Shown piece by piece: positions 32,045 through 40,282 of a stretch of 64,000 bases of DNA; within the stretch, counting starts at the first letter, position 1, and each line of letters starts with the position of its first letter. A program made the translations under genes and the position numbers. Origin of the DNA: Spirochaetaceae bacterium bin103 (GTDB taxonomy: Bacteria; Spirochaetota; Spirochaetia; SZUA-6; Bin103); contig MPNH01000010.1 of assembly GCA_002238925.1 (NCBI GenBank), positions 1 through 64,000 on the forward strand, in the 5' to 3' direction. The notes below the pieces were generated by a model. That model had not been told where the DNA came from. It did no database searches and saw only the letters and a program-made list of their open reading frames with translations.

Positions 32045-33562
32045 ATGAGACTATCGTTTCTGGCGGCGGGACTGGCCCTGCTGCTTGTTTCCGGCACGGT
32101 ATGGGCTGCCGGCGAGGAGGAAGGCGCCGCGGCTTCCGACCGGGTGACCATCACCTACATGCGACCGGAGCATCCGTCGTCGCCGATCGACCCGCAGGCG
32201 CCGGTGTACGAGGCGATTCGCGAAGCGCTCAACATCGACCTGCAGATCGAGGCGATTCCCAGCGGCGATTTCAATGCCAAGGTGCAACTGCTGCTCGGCA
32301 CCGCCCAGTTGCCCGACATCGCGCGGCTGCGGCAACAGCAGGTGAACGACTTCGCCGACTCCGGCGTGTTCCTGCCGCTCAACGACCCGGTAAAGAACCA
32401 GGCGCCGGACCTGTGGGCGTACATCGACGCCATTCCCGACGCCAAGAAGACGTTCGTCGACGGCACCATGTACTACGTGCCGCAGATGGACTCCTTTCAG
32501 AAGCTGCTCGCCCCCATCCCGATGATCCGGCGCGACCTGCTGGACGACCTCGGGCTGGAGATGCCGGATAGCTTCGACGAGTTGTACGAGACGCTGGCCG
32601 CCTTGAAGCGAGAGTTTCCGGACAGCCAGCCGTGGACCGTGCGCGGCGGCACCCGCAACCTGCTCAACCGCGCCGCGTTCCCGATGGGCATGGGCTGGAG
32701 CATCCACTGGGTGCCGAGCGAGCAGCGCTGGGTGTACGGCACCGTCAAGCCGGAGTTCAAGGCCATCCTGGAGTACTTCCGCGACGCGTACGCCGACGGC
32801 GTGCTGGATCCCGACTTCGCCATCAACTCTTCCAGCCAGTGGCATGAGAAGCTGGGCTCCGGCAAGTCGCTGTTCTACTACGACAACATGACCTTCGGGC
32901 TGAACTACACGCTCAGCCTGCGCCAGGTGAAGCCCGATGCGCTGTTCTGGCCGGTTCCGGTGATGGAGAACTCGCTCGGCACGCGGCAGAACTTCTCCTA
33001 TCCGCGGCACTGGCTGTCCGGCGGTTTCGCGGTGGCCTCCGACAGCAAGCACCACGACCGCATCATGGAGCTGTTCAACTGGATGGCCCACGGCGACGGC
33101 TTGCTCATTACCAACTGGGGCATCGAGGGCGAACACTGGCACCGCGTCAACGGTGAGATCGAGGCGTTGCCGGAGGTTCTGGACACCTACCGCGGCGCCT
33201 CCGACCCGCAGCGCGCGATGCGATCTTCGATCGGCACCGGCCTCCTGCAGTTCAGCCTGATCGTCGACCAGAAGCCGATCTACTATTACGATCCGCCGGA
33301 GGTGTCGGACTGGTACGCGCAGGTCCAGGCCGATCCCAACATGCACCTGCCAGTGCTGCCGCCGCCGTTCAACGAGGAGGAGCGCGAGCGCCTGAAGCGG
33401 CTGATCACCGACGTCGACAACATCCTCAACCCGGCGCTCGACGGCTTCATTGTCGGCACCGTGTCGCTGGACGAATTCGACAACGTGATGAAGCAGGCAA
33501 TCGAAGCTGGCGCCGAGGAGATCGAAGAGATCTACAACGCCGCCGAGGCGCGCCTGCGCTAA
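32045..33562 (+). CDS. Extracellular solute-binding protein, copy 2
   Basis: 505 residues, collinear with copy 1 over the whole length, including the signal peptide, H-P-S-S-P-I-D, G-S-G-K-S-L-F-Y-Y-D and the C-terminal I-E-E-I-Y-N-A-A-E-A-R. AGAGGAG precedes ATG 32045. Differences cluster in the middle (for example M-D-S-F-Q-K-L against L-N-S-F-K-L-L), as expected if the two copies have shifted ligand preference. Separated from copy 1 by 207 bp with a stem-loop and no clear promoter. Confidence 0.9.
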   Translation: MRLSFLAAGLALLLVSGTVWAAGEEEGAAASDRVTITYMRPEHPSSPIDPQAPVYEAIREALNIDLQIEAIPSGDFNAKVQLLLGTAQLPDIARLRQQQVNDFADSGVFLPLNDPVKNQAPDLWAYIDAIPDAKKTFVDGTMYYVPQMDSFQKLLAPIPMIRRDLLDDLGLEMPDSFDELYETLAALKREFPDSQPWTVRGGTRNLLNRAAFPMGMGWSIHWVPSEQRWVYGTVKPEFKAILEYFRDAYADGVLDPDFAINSSSQWHEKLGSGKSLFYYDNMTFGLNYTLSLRQVKPDALFWPVPVMENSLGTRQNFSYPRHWLSGGFAVASDSKHHDRIMELFNWMAHGDGLLITNWGIEGEHWHRVNGEIEALPEVLDTYRGASDPQRAMRSSIGTGLLQFSLIVDQKPIYYYDPPEVSDWYAQVQADPNMHLPVLPPPFNEEERERLKRLITDVDNILNPALDGFIVGTVSLDEFDNVMKQAIEAGAEEIEEIYNAAEARLR

Positions 33563-33580
33563 GGCAACCTGAGCGACACG

Positions 33581-33611
33581 GCACGCACCGCGCTCGCGGG
33601 CCGGTGCGTGC
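33581..33611 (+). other. Stem-loop after SBP copy 2
   Basis: GCACGCACCG (33581-33590) pairs perfectly with CGGTGCGTGC (33602-33611), 11-base loop. Same position as the stem-loop after copy 1 but a different sequence. Confidence 0.5.
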
Positions 33612-33650
33612 TGTGGACGCACGGAAGCGACAGGCGCGCAAGGACGTTCC

Positions 33651-34012
33651 ATGAGACATGCGTTTCTGGCGGCGGGTTTGGCCCTGCTGTTCGTTTCCGG
33701 TACCGCGTGGAGTGCCGGCGAAACCGAGGAGGGCGCGGCGGCCGATGATCGGGCGACCATCACCTTCATGCGGTCCGAGCACCCGTCATCGCCGATCAAT
33801 CCGGAGGCACCGGTATAACATGCGATTCGCGAGCACAACAACATCGACCTGAAGTTTCGCGGCGTGTTGGAGTATTTCCGCCGCGCCTACGAGGAAGGCG
33901 TGCTGGACCCGACTTCGCCATCAACTCATCGAGCCAATGGCATGAAAAGCTGGGCTCCGGCAAGTCGCTGTTCTACTACGACAACATGACCTTCGCCCTG
34001 AAGATCTCAGTG
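33651..34012 (+). pseudogene. Extracellular solute-binding protein, copy 3, decayed
   Basis: Begins like copies 1 and 2 (signal peptide, E-H-P-S-S-P-I-N-P-E-A-P-V) but hits TAA at 33816-33818 where the others have a Tyr or later codon. The frame then continues E-H-N-N-I-D-L-K and jumps straight to F-R-G-V-L-E-Y-F-R-R-A-Y. That skips about 170 codons present in copy 1. A further two-base loss follows (D-P then D-F-A), and similarity stops after M-T-F-A-L-K near 34005. Nonsense mutation, internal deletion, frameshift and 3' truncation make it clearly dead. Confidence 0.85.
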
Positions 34013-34061
34013 TCCAGTTCCATGCAAGTCGTTCCGAGCGCGGTGGGCCCGCTGAATCGCC

Positions 34062-34898
34062 CTATTCCTTGAGCGATCCGGCCGTGATACCGCTGATGAT
34101 CTTCCGGTGAAAGATGAAATAGAATAGCAGCGGCGGGATGGTAGCCATGAACATCGCCGCCAGCATGGGTCCCCAGTCAGCGTTGTACGGACCGCGAAAA
34201 CTCATCAATCCGACCGGTAGTGTCTTGGCGTGGTTGTTCTTCATGATCACCAGGGAGAACAAGAACTCATTCCAGATTCCCAGGAAATTGATGATGAGAA
34301 CGGTCGCTATCCCACCCAAAGAAACCGGCATGACGATCCGCCCAAATACCTGGAGATGGTTGCCGCCGTCGATCTTTGCAGCCTCCATGATCTCATCGGG
34401 AAACTGGCGGAAGTAGGTTTGCAGGAGAAGAATAGAGAAGGGTAGAAAAAAAGCCACGTAAGGCAGGATAAGGCCCCAGTGGTTGCTCAGTAGCTTGAGC
34501 TGCGCAACGAAGTAGTAGAGCGGGATGATGAGCGCATGGACCGGGATGCCGAGCATCCCCACGAGTGCTATGAGAATGACGTTCTTTCCTGGACCATTGA
34601 GCTTTGCCATCGCGTACCCGGCGAGAAGCCCGACGATGGTGAGGACTGTAAGGGTGGTGAGCGTGACGATTGTGCTGTTGAGAAAGTAGACTGAAATCAG
34701 GATACCGCGCTGACTGAATAGCTGCAGGTCGTAGTTGCTCAGATAGAGAGAAGTCGGCGGTGCGAAGATACGCGACAATATGTCTGCCGTCGGTTTCAGG
34801 GTGGAGAGGGCGAGCCACACCACCGGGTACAGTTGTAGAATGGCCCAAAGGATCAGCAGGGCGTGTATGATGGTGTGACCGATGCCGGGTTTTCTCAA
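34062..34898 (-). CDS. ABC sugar transporter permease, MalG type (AT-richer operon)
   Basis: 278 residues from TTG 34898, whose TTGA overlaps the MalF stop by four bases; no better start exists in frame. Six membrane segments, EAA loop I-M-E-A-A-K-I-D-G-G-N-H-L, tail I-I-S-G-I-T-A-G-S-L-K-E. Base composition is visibly lower in GC than the flanking sequence over this whole three-gene operon. Confidence 0.88.
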   Translation of the reverse strand: MRKPGIGHTIIHALLILWAILQLYPVVWLALSTLKPTADILSRIFAPPTSLYLSNYDLQLFSQRGILISVYFLNSTIVTLTTLTVLTIVGLLAGYAMAKLNGPGKNVILIALVGMLGIPVHALIIPLYYFVAQLKLLSNHWGLILPYVAFFLPFSILLLQTYFRQFPDEIMEAAKIDGGNHLQVFGRIVMPVSLGGIATVLIINFLGIWNEFLFSLVIMKNNHAKTLPVGLMSFRGPYNADWGPMLAAMFMATIPPLLFYFIFHRKIISGITAGSLKE

Positions 34899-35803
34899 TT
34901 CCGTGCTGCTCGGTTGACTGTTCCGGCGTAACCGGACACGCGTATGTAGATCAGTGAAAACACGAATGCGACGAAGAACATGATGCTGGCGATGACTGAG
35001 CCATATCCGAAGCGAACCAGACGGAACGCGTCCTTGTACAAGTGGGTGCCGAGCACCTCGGTGGCTCCTGCGGGTCCGCCCTGGGTCATCACCCACACCT
35101 GGTCGAACACCTTGAAGCTGAAGATGAGCTGGAGCATGATGATGACGGAGAACACGTGCCGGAGCAGTGGAATGGTGATCGAGAAAACCGTGCGCAGTCT
35201 GGTAGCGCCGTCGATCGTAGCAGATTCGTAAAGCTGGGGGTTGATGCTCTGCATTCCCGCCAGCAGGAAGATCATCGTGAAACCGGAGTATTGCCACACT
35301 GCGGTAGCGATGATAGCGGGCATCGCGGTGGCGACGTCACCGAGCCACACTCGTTGCAGGTGCTCCATGCCGATGGCGGCCAGCAACGCGTTGAGCAATC
35401 CGAATGGGTCCAGGACCTTTACCCATAGCAGGCCGGTTATGACAACGGAAATCGAGACCGTAAGAAAGAACAGAAATCGGTAGACCGCCCAGAACCGTAT
35501 CTTGAAGTCTATCAGGAGAGCGAGTACGAAGCCGATACCCACGGTCCCCACGGTGCCAAAAAAAGAGAACAGCAAGGAGTTCTTCAGTGCGGTCCAGAAG
35601 AATTCGTCTTTGGTGAACATTGTTACGAAGTTCTTGAGACCGATAAAGGTGAGCTTGCCGTAGCCCTTCCAGCGAAAGAAAGGCAGCACGAGAGACTGAA
35701 TCATCGGGTACAGGATGAACACGCTGATGAACACAACCGCGGGCAACATGAAGACGCAGAACATCACGTACTCGCCATAGTCCCGTTTCACGGTGCGTTC
35801 CAT
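34895..35803 (-). CDS. ABC sugar transporter permease, MalF type (AT-richer operon)
   Basis: 302 residues from ATG 35803; a TTG at 35815 would add four residues. Six membrane segments, EAA loop L-Y-E-S-A-T-I-D-G-A-T-R-L. Unusual is a single run of aromatic residues in the first periplasmic part (P-F-F-R-W-K-G-Y). A terminator-like hairpin (35825-35848) lies just before the start, so permease expression should be lower than that of the upstream SBP. Confidence 0.88.
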   Translation of the reverse strand: MERTVKRDYGEYVMFCVFMLPAVVFISVFILYPMIQSLVLPFFRWKGYGKLTFIGLKNFVTMFTKDEFFWTALKNSLLFSFFGTVGTVGIGFVLALLIDFKIRFWAVYRFLFFLTVSISVVITGLLWVKVLDPFGLLNALLAAIGMEHLQRVWLGDVATAMPAIIATAVWQYSGFTMIFLLAGMQSINPQLYESATIDGATRLRTVFSITIPLLRHVFSVIIMLQLIFSFKVFDQVWVMTQGGPAGATEVLGTHLYKDAFRLVRFGYGSVIASIMFFVAFVFSLIYIRVSGYAGTVNRAARN

Positions 35804-35824
35804 GGTGGACTTCAACTCAAACCG

Positions 35825-35848
35825 AAAAATGCCGCGGCACTTGCCGCG
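35825..35848 (-). terminator. Intrinsic terminator between SBP and MalF genes
   Basis: Minus strand: CGCGGC-AAGT-GCCGCG (35848-35833) followed closely by TTTTT (35829-35825). It is internal to the operon and would reduce read-through from the SBP gene into the permeases. Confidence 0.6.
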
Positions 35849-35994
35849 ACGCCCTCACCGAGCAGCGGTTGCCGATACTCCGCGGTTGCCACACTCCGCG
35901 CGCTGAGGGTCGCTGCATCTGAGGGCACTGAATCCCCAACTGCCGCCAGCCATGCCAGCTTTCCGGTGACGACGGCTGACGGCGCGGGGCTAAC

Positions 35995-37299
35995 TCACTC
36001 CAGAGAGTCGACCGCCGTCTGATACATCCGCTCGGCCGCCTGAGCCGGCGAGATGTTTCCTTCGAACACACTGGCGATCGTGTCATAATAACCCTGCCGG
36101 TGTGGTGGGCTCTGCAAGGCGTCGATGATGCCGACATCGCCATGGGCCCTCACGTCCGCTATGATCCGGCGCACGATTGGATGCACGATTTCGGAAAAGT
36201 CGGCAGCGCTGACCTCCGTATTGTCCGGGATCGCACCCATCTCGTAGACGACGCGGGCGTACTCCTTGCCGAACGACGAATTCAAGAAGTCGATGATCAC
36301 GGGCAGCTTCGTTTCGTCGATGTAACTCGGAATGATCAGCCCGTTGTAGCCTGCTGGTATCGATACGTTACCGTTGATTGGCGGCAGGTTGAAGTAATCG
36401 TACTCAAGATCTGGTGCCTCGTTCACAAAGATTCCCGGGGTCCAGCTTCCCGAATTGTAGATAGCCGAAGTGCCATCCACGAATAGCGTTCGGGCGGCCC
36501 CATCATCCATTGCGTTGGCGCCCTTGACGAACACTTCCGCATCTATCAATCGCTTGATGTAGCCCCATGCCTCGACCGCTGCGGGATGGCGAAAGACCTC
36601 CGCAGTCGCCTGGCTTCGATTCGGGTCGCGCTCCCAGTTCAAGAACTGTTCAAACTGAGCGGTAGGCATCACGCGGGCCAGAATGTCGTTGAATATTCCG
36701 CCTATGGGCCAGCGTGTCAGTACTCCCGCGGACCAGGCCTCGTAGCCGCCCGATTTGAGCTTTGCAGCCAGCGTGAACAGCTCGTCCATCGACTCCGGTG
36801 GTACCACTCCCACGTTCTCGAAGGTGTCCGTACGGTAGAAGTAATGGGGTACGGTAACCCAATCGGTGGTGAAATAGAAGTTGCCGAGTGCGTCTGTCTC
36901 GTAGATCCTGGCACCGACATTCTTCTTGTCGTACCAACCATTTTCTTTGGTGATCTCGGTGAGATCGAGGAGCAGACCGTCACGTGCCCAAGTGTCGATG
37001 GCAGCACCGCCCCAGTAGAAGGTGAGGTCGAGATCTTCTGCACCGCTCGCCAGCGCGGAGGTCATGACATCCTGTATTGCCTGTGACTCATGAGAGGTGA
37101 TATTGATCATTACGTCCGGGTGTTCCGCTTCGTACAGGGCCTTCCACTTCTGGTACATCTCGGTTTGCACCCCGGCCAGGCACCAGACGCTCAGCGTGGT
37201 CGGGCCGGATGCGTCTTCGGCTCCTGCAGCAGGCAGGAACGTAGCGGCGAAACAGAGTGTCAGCGACAGCAGCGCCGACCGAACTCGCTTACTATTCAT
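35995..37299 (-). CDS. ABC sugar-binding protein of the AT-richer operon
   Basis: 434 residues. Signal peptide about 7-26 ending L-P-A-A-G-A-E-D, then a family 1 binding domain (L-S-V-W-C-L-A-G near 35; Y-W-G-G-A-A-I-D-T-W near 95; W-T-P-G-I-F near 280). GGAGGAG precedes ATG 37299, with a full promoter 27 bases upstream. First gene of SBP-MalF-MalG. It has no close similarity to the SBP copies at 30311-33562. Confidence 0.9.
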   Translation of the reverse strand: MNSKRVRSALLSLTLCFAATFLPAAGAEDASGPTTLSVWCLAGVQTEMYQKWKALYEAEHPDVMINITSHESQAIQDVMTSALASGAEDLDLTFYWGGAAIDTWARDGLLLDLTEITKENGWYDKKNVGARIYETDALGNFYFTTDWVTVPHYFYRTDTFENVGVVPPESMDELFTLAAKLKSGGYEAWSAGVLTRWPIGGIFNDILARVMPTAQFEQFLNWERDPNRSQATAEVFRHPAAVEAWGYIKRLIDAEVFVKGANAMDDGAARTLFVDGTSAIYNSGSWTPGIFVNEAPDLEYDYFNLPPINGNVSIPAGYNGLIIPSYIDETKLPVIIDFLNSSFGKEYARVVYEMGAIPDNTEVSAADFSEIVHPIVRRIIADVRAHGDVGIIDALQSPPHRQGYYDTIASVFEGNISPAQAAERMYQTAVDSLE

Positions 37300-37326
37300 G
37301 CAGTTCTCCTCCGGGGAAATCAGGCC

Positions 37327-37355
37327 ACTCTAGCACGGCGCTTGCGGGCCGTCAA
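37327..37355 (-). promoter_or_regulatory. Promoter of the AT-richer SBP operon (leadered)
   Basis: Minus strand: TTGACG (37355-37350), 17-bp spacer, TAGAGT (37332-37327), then a 27-base leader carrying GGAGGAG before ATG 37299. Confidence 0.75.
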
Positions 37356-37538
37356 GCTCAGCCTGCGGGCGGGAGCGAGCGGGCGGGGCGTGCCGTACGT
37401 GCCGGCCCGAGTCCCCGCCAGGGCCAGGGCCGGGAACCACAGGCCAGGCTCGAAGACCGGATCCTTTGCATAGGGCAGTTCCTGCAGTATCATGGTGCTC
37501 ATGGTTGCACCCGCGGACGATACCGTGGAGCCAGGCCG

Positions 37539-38000
37539 GTGAGTGTCGCAGACGGCACGGCCGCACCTGCCGTGAATCGCGTTCCGGAGCGGTTCGCGGT
37601 CGAAGGCTACTGCTTCTTTCCACGCACATTCGACGATTCCGGCGTGGCCGCCAACCGGGCTTTGCTCGACGAGGCAATCGAGTCGGGAATGCTCCAGCGA
37701 CCCAACTATCTCCTGGAGCCGCACACCCTCGACCAGCGCTGGCTGGACATCTGCCGGCATCCGGGCGTGCTCGGCGCCGTTGCGGCGGCACTCGGGCCGA
37801 ACCTGATTCTCATTCACGACTCGTTCCTGCTGCACGGCAGCGGCACCAACCGCACCGAACGGCGCCGAGCCGGCTATACCATTCGCTACTGCAGCACCGA
37901 CACCACGTGGCTCGATGTGGACCAGCATCCGATACCGGTCTACCTGGTGCGCGGCGAAGCGGGCGCTCGCGGTGAGCGCTACGTTGATGTGCGCCGCTGA
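37539..38000 (+). pseudogene. PhyH-family gene with an in-frame internal deletion
   Basis: 153 residues from GTG 37539. The N-terminal half fits a PhyH dioxygenase up to A-A-A-L-G-P-N-L-I-L-I. The next residues, H-D-S-F-L-L-H-G-S-G-T-N-R-T-E-R-R-R-A-G-Y-T, belong to the distal-His block that normally lies about 100 residues later. The missing middle includes the WHxD iron-binding motif, so the protein cannot be a working Fe/2-oxoglutarate dioxygenase. The frame stays open and its end overlaps the desaturase start by 14 bp, so it may still be translated as a leader for the next gene. Confidence 0.7.
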
Positions 38001-39141
38001 CAAACCGCTGGCGGCCGTCCGCGACGAGTTGCGCGTCGAGTGGTACCGCAGCCCGATCCCGCCGGCGAAGCTGCGCGAGCTGATGCAACGGAGCGACCTG
38101 CAGGGATGGTTGCAGAGTGCTGGACATCTCGCTCTGGTGGTCGGCACGGGCATACTGACGTACGCCTTCTGGCGGCAGGAGTCGTGGCTGGCGTTCGCCG
38201 TCGCGCTGTTCGTCTATGGCACGTTCAGCAGCTTCCTGCCCGGCGCGGCGGTACATGAGCTGGGCCACGGCACCGTGTTCCGCACCAAGTGGCTCAACAA
38301 GCTGTTCCTGTACCTCTTCAGCCTGCCAAGCTGGTGGAACCCGTTCGACTACGCGTCGAGCCACACCTACCACCATCGGTACACCTTGCATCCGGAGGGC
38401 GACCGTGAGGTAATCCTGCCCCTCAAGCCGACGCCTCCCTTCCGGGTTGCGCTGACGCTGTTCACCATCAGCCTGTTCAGCCGCCCGGTGAGTATTTTTG
38501 GTAGAGGGGGGCTGTTTACCGCGGTGGTCGATACGGTGCGCACGGCGCTCGGCATCAACGTCCCGCCGAATACTCCCGCGCGAAAGTGGCTCATCGCCCT
38601 GCGCGCGGACCAGCCCGAGGAAATGCGGAATGTAACAAGGTGGGCCCGGCTGGTGTTGCTGTTCCATGCGCTGGTGCTTGCGGTGACTGTCGTGACCGGC
38701 CTGTGGGTGTTGCCGATTCTGCTCTCGGTAGCCACCTTCATCGGCCCGTGGTGGATCTACGCGGTCGGCATCACGCAGCACACCGGTCTCCGCGACGACG
38801 TGGCGGACTTCCGCAAGTGCACGCGCTCGGTGAAGCTCGACCCGCTGTCGGAGTTCCTCTACTGGCGCATGAACTGGCACATCGAGCATCACATGTATGC
38901 CGGGATTCCCTGTTACAACCTCAAGCGCCTGTCGCGCGAGCTCGCGGCCGACCTGCCGGCGCCGCGCACGTTCCTCGGTGCCTGGCGGGAAATGCGCCAG
39001 ATCTGGAAGCGCCAGCAGACCGATTCCGCCTACCAGTTCGACGTTCCCCTGCCGCCGCCGGCCGCAACCGCGCGCGGCCATGGGGCGGACAAAATCGTAC
39101 AGTCGGTCGGCGATCTGGCCCCCAGGGGTCTGGCGCGCTGA
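37987..39141 (+). CDS. Membrane fatty-acid desaturase
   Basis: 384 residues. Three histidine boxes of diiron membrane desaturases/hydroxylases are intact: H90-E-L-G-H, H126-T-Y-H-H and H298-I-E-H-H, with hydrophobic pairs between them (about 45-75, 225-260). It should introduce a double bond or hydroxyl group into an acyl chain, using electrons from a ferredoxin-type partner not encoded here. ATG 37987 lies inside the end of the PhyH-like frame, implying coupled translation. Confidence 0.85.
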   Translation: MCAADKPLAAVRDELRVEWYRSPIPPAKLRELMQRSDLQGWLQSAGHLALVVGTGILTYAFWRQESWLAFAVALFVYGTFSSFLPGAAVHELGHGTVFRTKWLNKLFLYLFSLPSWWNPFDYASSHTYHHRYTLHPEGDREVILPLKPTPPFRVALTLFTISLFSRPVSIFGRGGLFTAVVDTVRTALGINVPPNTPARKWLIALRADQPEEMRNVTRWARLVLLFHALVLAVTVVTGLWVLPILLSVATFIGPWWIYAVGITQHTGLRDDVADFRKCTRSVKLDPLSEFLYWRMNWHIEHHMYAGIPCYNLKRLSRELAADLPAPRTFLGAWREMRQIWKRQQTDSAYQFDVPLPPPAATARGHGADKIVQSVGDLAPRGLAR

Positions 39142-39147
39142 GCGCGA

Positions 39148-39255
39148 TCAACTGTCTATCAACCAAGCGAGCATCGCGGTGGGTATGGCCGCGACCTCGG
39201 GATCGTCGAGGTTCAACTCGGTGCGCGTGGCCAGAATCCCGCGCCAGCGTAGCTG
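39148..39255 (-). pseudogene. Possible C-terminal gene remnant
   Basis: Minus-strand frame ending at TGA 39150-39148 reads L-R-W-R-G-I-L-A-T-R-T-E-L-N-L-D-D-P and P-T-A-M-L-A-W-L-I-D-S, which has the look of a real protein tail. No start or domain is found upstream, and I do not recognise the family. It lies in a 209-bp gap that otherwise holds nothing recognisable. Confidence 0.25.
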
Positions 39256-39350
39256 TCGGGCCGCTCCCGTTCAGGCTTCGCCGGCCTCGCGGCCGAGACG
39301 ACGGACATCGCCCCCTACCGCGAAGCGGTTTAGTTCGACGCCAGTTATCC

Positions 39351-40121
39351 GTGCCTGTTTCCATCGCCGAGTCGGAAGCTCATAAGGGGCGGCTGTTCGA
39401 ACGCCTGATGAAGACCTACTTCATCAAGGACCCCATCTACAGAGAACGGTTCTCCGCAGTCTGGCTCTGGGCCGAGTGGGCTGCTGAACGTCCCGATTTC
39501 GATGGCACCGACACGGGAATCGACCTGGTTGCAGAGGAGCGCGACGGCAGCGGGTACTGCGCCATTCAGTGCAAGTGCTACGCCCCCGGCACGCGAATCT
39601 CGAAGCCTCATCTCGATTCGTTCATCGCCGCCTCGGCACGCGAACCGTTCACGGCCCGTATCGTCGTCGACACTGGCGACGAGTGGGGCACGACCGCCCG
39701 CAAGGCCATCGCGCATCTCAAGCCCTCTTGCTTCGTGCTTCGCTTCGGCGATCTGGCCAGCCGCCCGTTCGACTGGCCAGACCTCGGACGTGACGAACCT
39801 GAGAACCCGTCCTATCAGCACGAGCCTTACAGCTTGCGGCCGCATCAGCAGGCCGCATTCGACGATGTGATCAGAGGATTCCAGACGGATGACCGCGGTA
39901 AGCTGGTGATGGCATGCGGCACGGGCAAGACCTTCGTCGCACTCCGGATAGCGGAAGCGGTCGCAGGCATCGGCGGCCGGGCGCTGTACCTCGTGCCGTC
40001 GATCGCGCTGTTCGCACAGTCGATGCGGGAGTGGGCGACCCAGCAGACGGTACGACACCGCTACATCGGGATCTGTTCCGACACAAGCGCCGGGAAAAAC
40101 GACGAGGATCTCGTGACGTAG
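39351..40121 (+). pseudogene. Truncated restriction-type nuclease/DEAD-box helicase
   Basis: 256 residues from GTG 39351. An N-terminal Mrr-like nuclease domain shows G-I-D-L-V-A then A-I-Q-C-K-C (D...QxK catalytic pattern, residues about 50-72). It is followed by the start of a superfamily 2 helicase with Walker A A-C-G-T-G-K-T-F and the next motif Y-L-V-P-S-I-A-L. In phage-defence enzymes of the Type ISP kind this continues for over 1000 residues with helicase, methylase and target-recognition parts. Here it stops at D-L-V-T. The DEAH motif is missing, so it is a broken remnant. Confidence 0.75.
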
Positions 40122-40211
40122 TAACCGGTGACCGCGATCGCCTGAAGCGTAGGCGACGTGGCTTCGATGGCATCAAGGTACAACTCCCAGCCATTTTTCT
40201 TGGGTCCCATT
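40118..40211 (-). pseudogene. Possible gene fragment abutting the truncated helicase
   Basis: Minus strand from ATG at 40211: M-G-P-K-K-N-G-W-E-L-Y-L-D-A-I-E-A-T-S-P-T-L-Q-A then I-A-V-T-G-Y-Y-V-T. It looks protein-like but ends where the helicase remnant begins, so the deletion breakpoint is probably near 40110. Family not recognised. Confidence 0.25.
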
Positions 40212-40270
40212 CGGCGGCGGCGAGTGGCCGTCCCCAGCCGTCCGCATGAGAGGCGGGGTCGATTTCGTGG

Positions 40271-40276
40271 TAGGCT
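40271..40276 (+). promoter_or_regulatory. -10 element of the sulfatase at 40283 (leaderless type)
   Basis: TAGGCT followed by exactly six bases (ggcgcg) and GTG 40283; no Shine-Dalgarno site. The -35 is not clear. Confidence 0.5.
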
Positions 40277-40282
40277 GGCGCG

